Assembly (NCBI GenBank): GCA_965262455.1
Contig: CBDHFH010000003.1
Location: 469,854-533,853 of the forward strand
Reading direction: 5' to 3'
Origin: UBA1858 sp965262455
GTDB taxonomy: Bacteria > Pseudomonadota > Gammaproteobacteria > UBA4575
Length of the DNA: 64,000 bases
Shown here: positions 63,469 through 64,000 of the stretch, piece by piece
Numbering within the stretch: the stretch's first letter is position 1
How the letters are laid out: each line of letters opens with the position of its first letter
Translations under genes and position numbers: made by a program
Notes under the pieces: generated by a model
Seen by the model: only the letters and a program-made list of their open reading frames with translations
Databases searched by the model: none
What the model was told of the DNA's origin: nothing

Positions 63469-64000
63469 TGCCTAAAGTATATATCGGTGTTGGTAGCAAT
63501 ATTGACAAGCACCATCATATTCCCAGAGTGCTTAGTGAATTAGAGGCAAATTTTGGTGGTATTGAAGTATCACCCATTTATGAGTCAGTTGCCGATGGGT
63601 TCCAAGGTGAGAATTTTTTTAATCTAGTCACTGCAGTAAACACTGAGTTATCCGCACATGACATGCGACAATTCCTGCGCGATCTAGAGGCACAGCATGG
63701 TCGTGTCAGAGATAGTAAAAACCAGTTCATTTCACGCACCCTGGATTTGGACCAGTTGCTGTATGGCAGTCAACAAATTAATCAGGGGGGCGTGCATGTG
63801 CCAAGTTCAGACATCACCAATTATGCCTTTGTATTGAAGCCGCTGACTGATATTGCAGGTGACATGGTGCACCCTATCCTCAAGCGGACATTTGCTCAAT
63901 TATGGGAACGATTTGATAAACATGATCTGAGTATTAAGGAAGTACAACTAGATGCCATGCCAACTGGTCTGAAGTCTAAGATATCATCCTCAATGTCTTA
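63468..64000 (+). CDS. folK: HPPK (FolK), at window end
   Basis: 6-hydroxymethyl-7,8-dihydropterin pyrophosphokinase, following FolB in folate synthesis. The frame from ATG 63468 encodes 177 residues and reaches the last two bases, TA, almost certainly the first two of a stop codon. VYIGVGSNIDKHHH, ENFFNLVTAVNTEL, EAQHGRVRDSKNQFISRTLDLDQLLYG and NYAFVLKPLTDIAG are the HPPK signatures. Translationally coupled to folB. Confidence 0.93.
   Translation, partial: MPKVYIGVGSNIDKHHHIPRVLSELEANFGGIEVSPIYESVADGFQGENFFNLVTAVNTELSAHDMRQFLRDLEAQHGRVRDSKNQFISRTLDLDQLLYGSQQINQGGVHVPSSDITNYAFVLKPLTDIAGDMVHPILKRTFAQLWERFDKHDLSIKEVQLDAMPTGLKSKISSSMS

Overview
The window reads as a chromosomal segment of an AT-rich, aerobic, Gram-negative gammaproteobacterium. 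Several orders support this: hisF-hisE-tatABC, rpoD with a CAU tRNA beside it, pilMNOPQ-aroK-aroB-damX, rpoH with ftsXEY and rsmD, and rpmBG with mutM and coaD nearby. There is an outer-membrane porin, type IV pilus machinery, an aa3-type cytochrome oxidase locus and a stand-alone fatty-acid desaturase. I cannot fix the genus. There is no rRNA operon, CRISPR array, transposase or prophage block.

Layout. 1-4568: end of histidine synthesis (hisA partial, hisF, hisE; no hisI), the Tat translocon and gpmI. 4583-11483: the least ordinary part, with a small exported protein, a porin, a 0.5 kb non-coding stretch carrying repeated palindromes, two unknown genes, a one-domain PqiA-like membrane protein, an exported hydratase-family gene broken by one in-frame stop, and a degenerate ExeA-like ATPase. 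11737-20202: metY, an HDOD-GGDEF protein, a CAU tRNA, rpoD, dnaG and damX. 20243-28112: dgt, aroB, aroK and pilQPONM, all on the minus strand. 28277-36016: mrcA, hemE, a yqeY-like gene, rpsU, tsaD, plsY, bioH and bioC.

36236-44412 holds cytochrome c oxidase structural genes (coxB, coxA, coxC) with ctaG, a 37-residue membrane protein, SURF1, a Sco-like protein, and the heme A enzymes ctaA and ctaB. Together these give subunits, copper insertion and heme supply in one block. 44430-48520 holds rpoH (with a perfect CIRCE operator in front), an orphan Nu1-like DNA-binding protein and ftsX-ftsE-ftsY. 48634-55174 holds an M16 peptidase pair, rsmD, coaD, a ferredoxin, ggt and mutM. 55181-62512 holds a chorismatase-like gene, a Gld-type ABC exporter, an orphan hydantoinase A-like gene and a desaturase. 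62558-64000 holds rpmG, rpmB, folB and folK; folK is cut by the window edge.

The points most worth following are the CIRCE operator at rpoH, the TGTTG/CAACA palindrome array between the porin and its neighbours, the hydratase gene with a single stop, the chorismatase-like gene that could replace UbiC, and the two ExeA-like proteins, of which one has lost its P-loop. No single locus stands out as a clear new defence or biosynthetic system.
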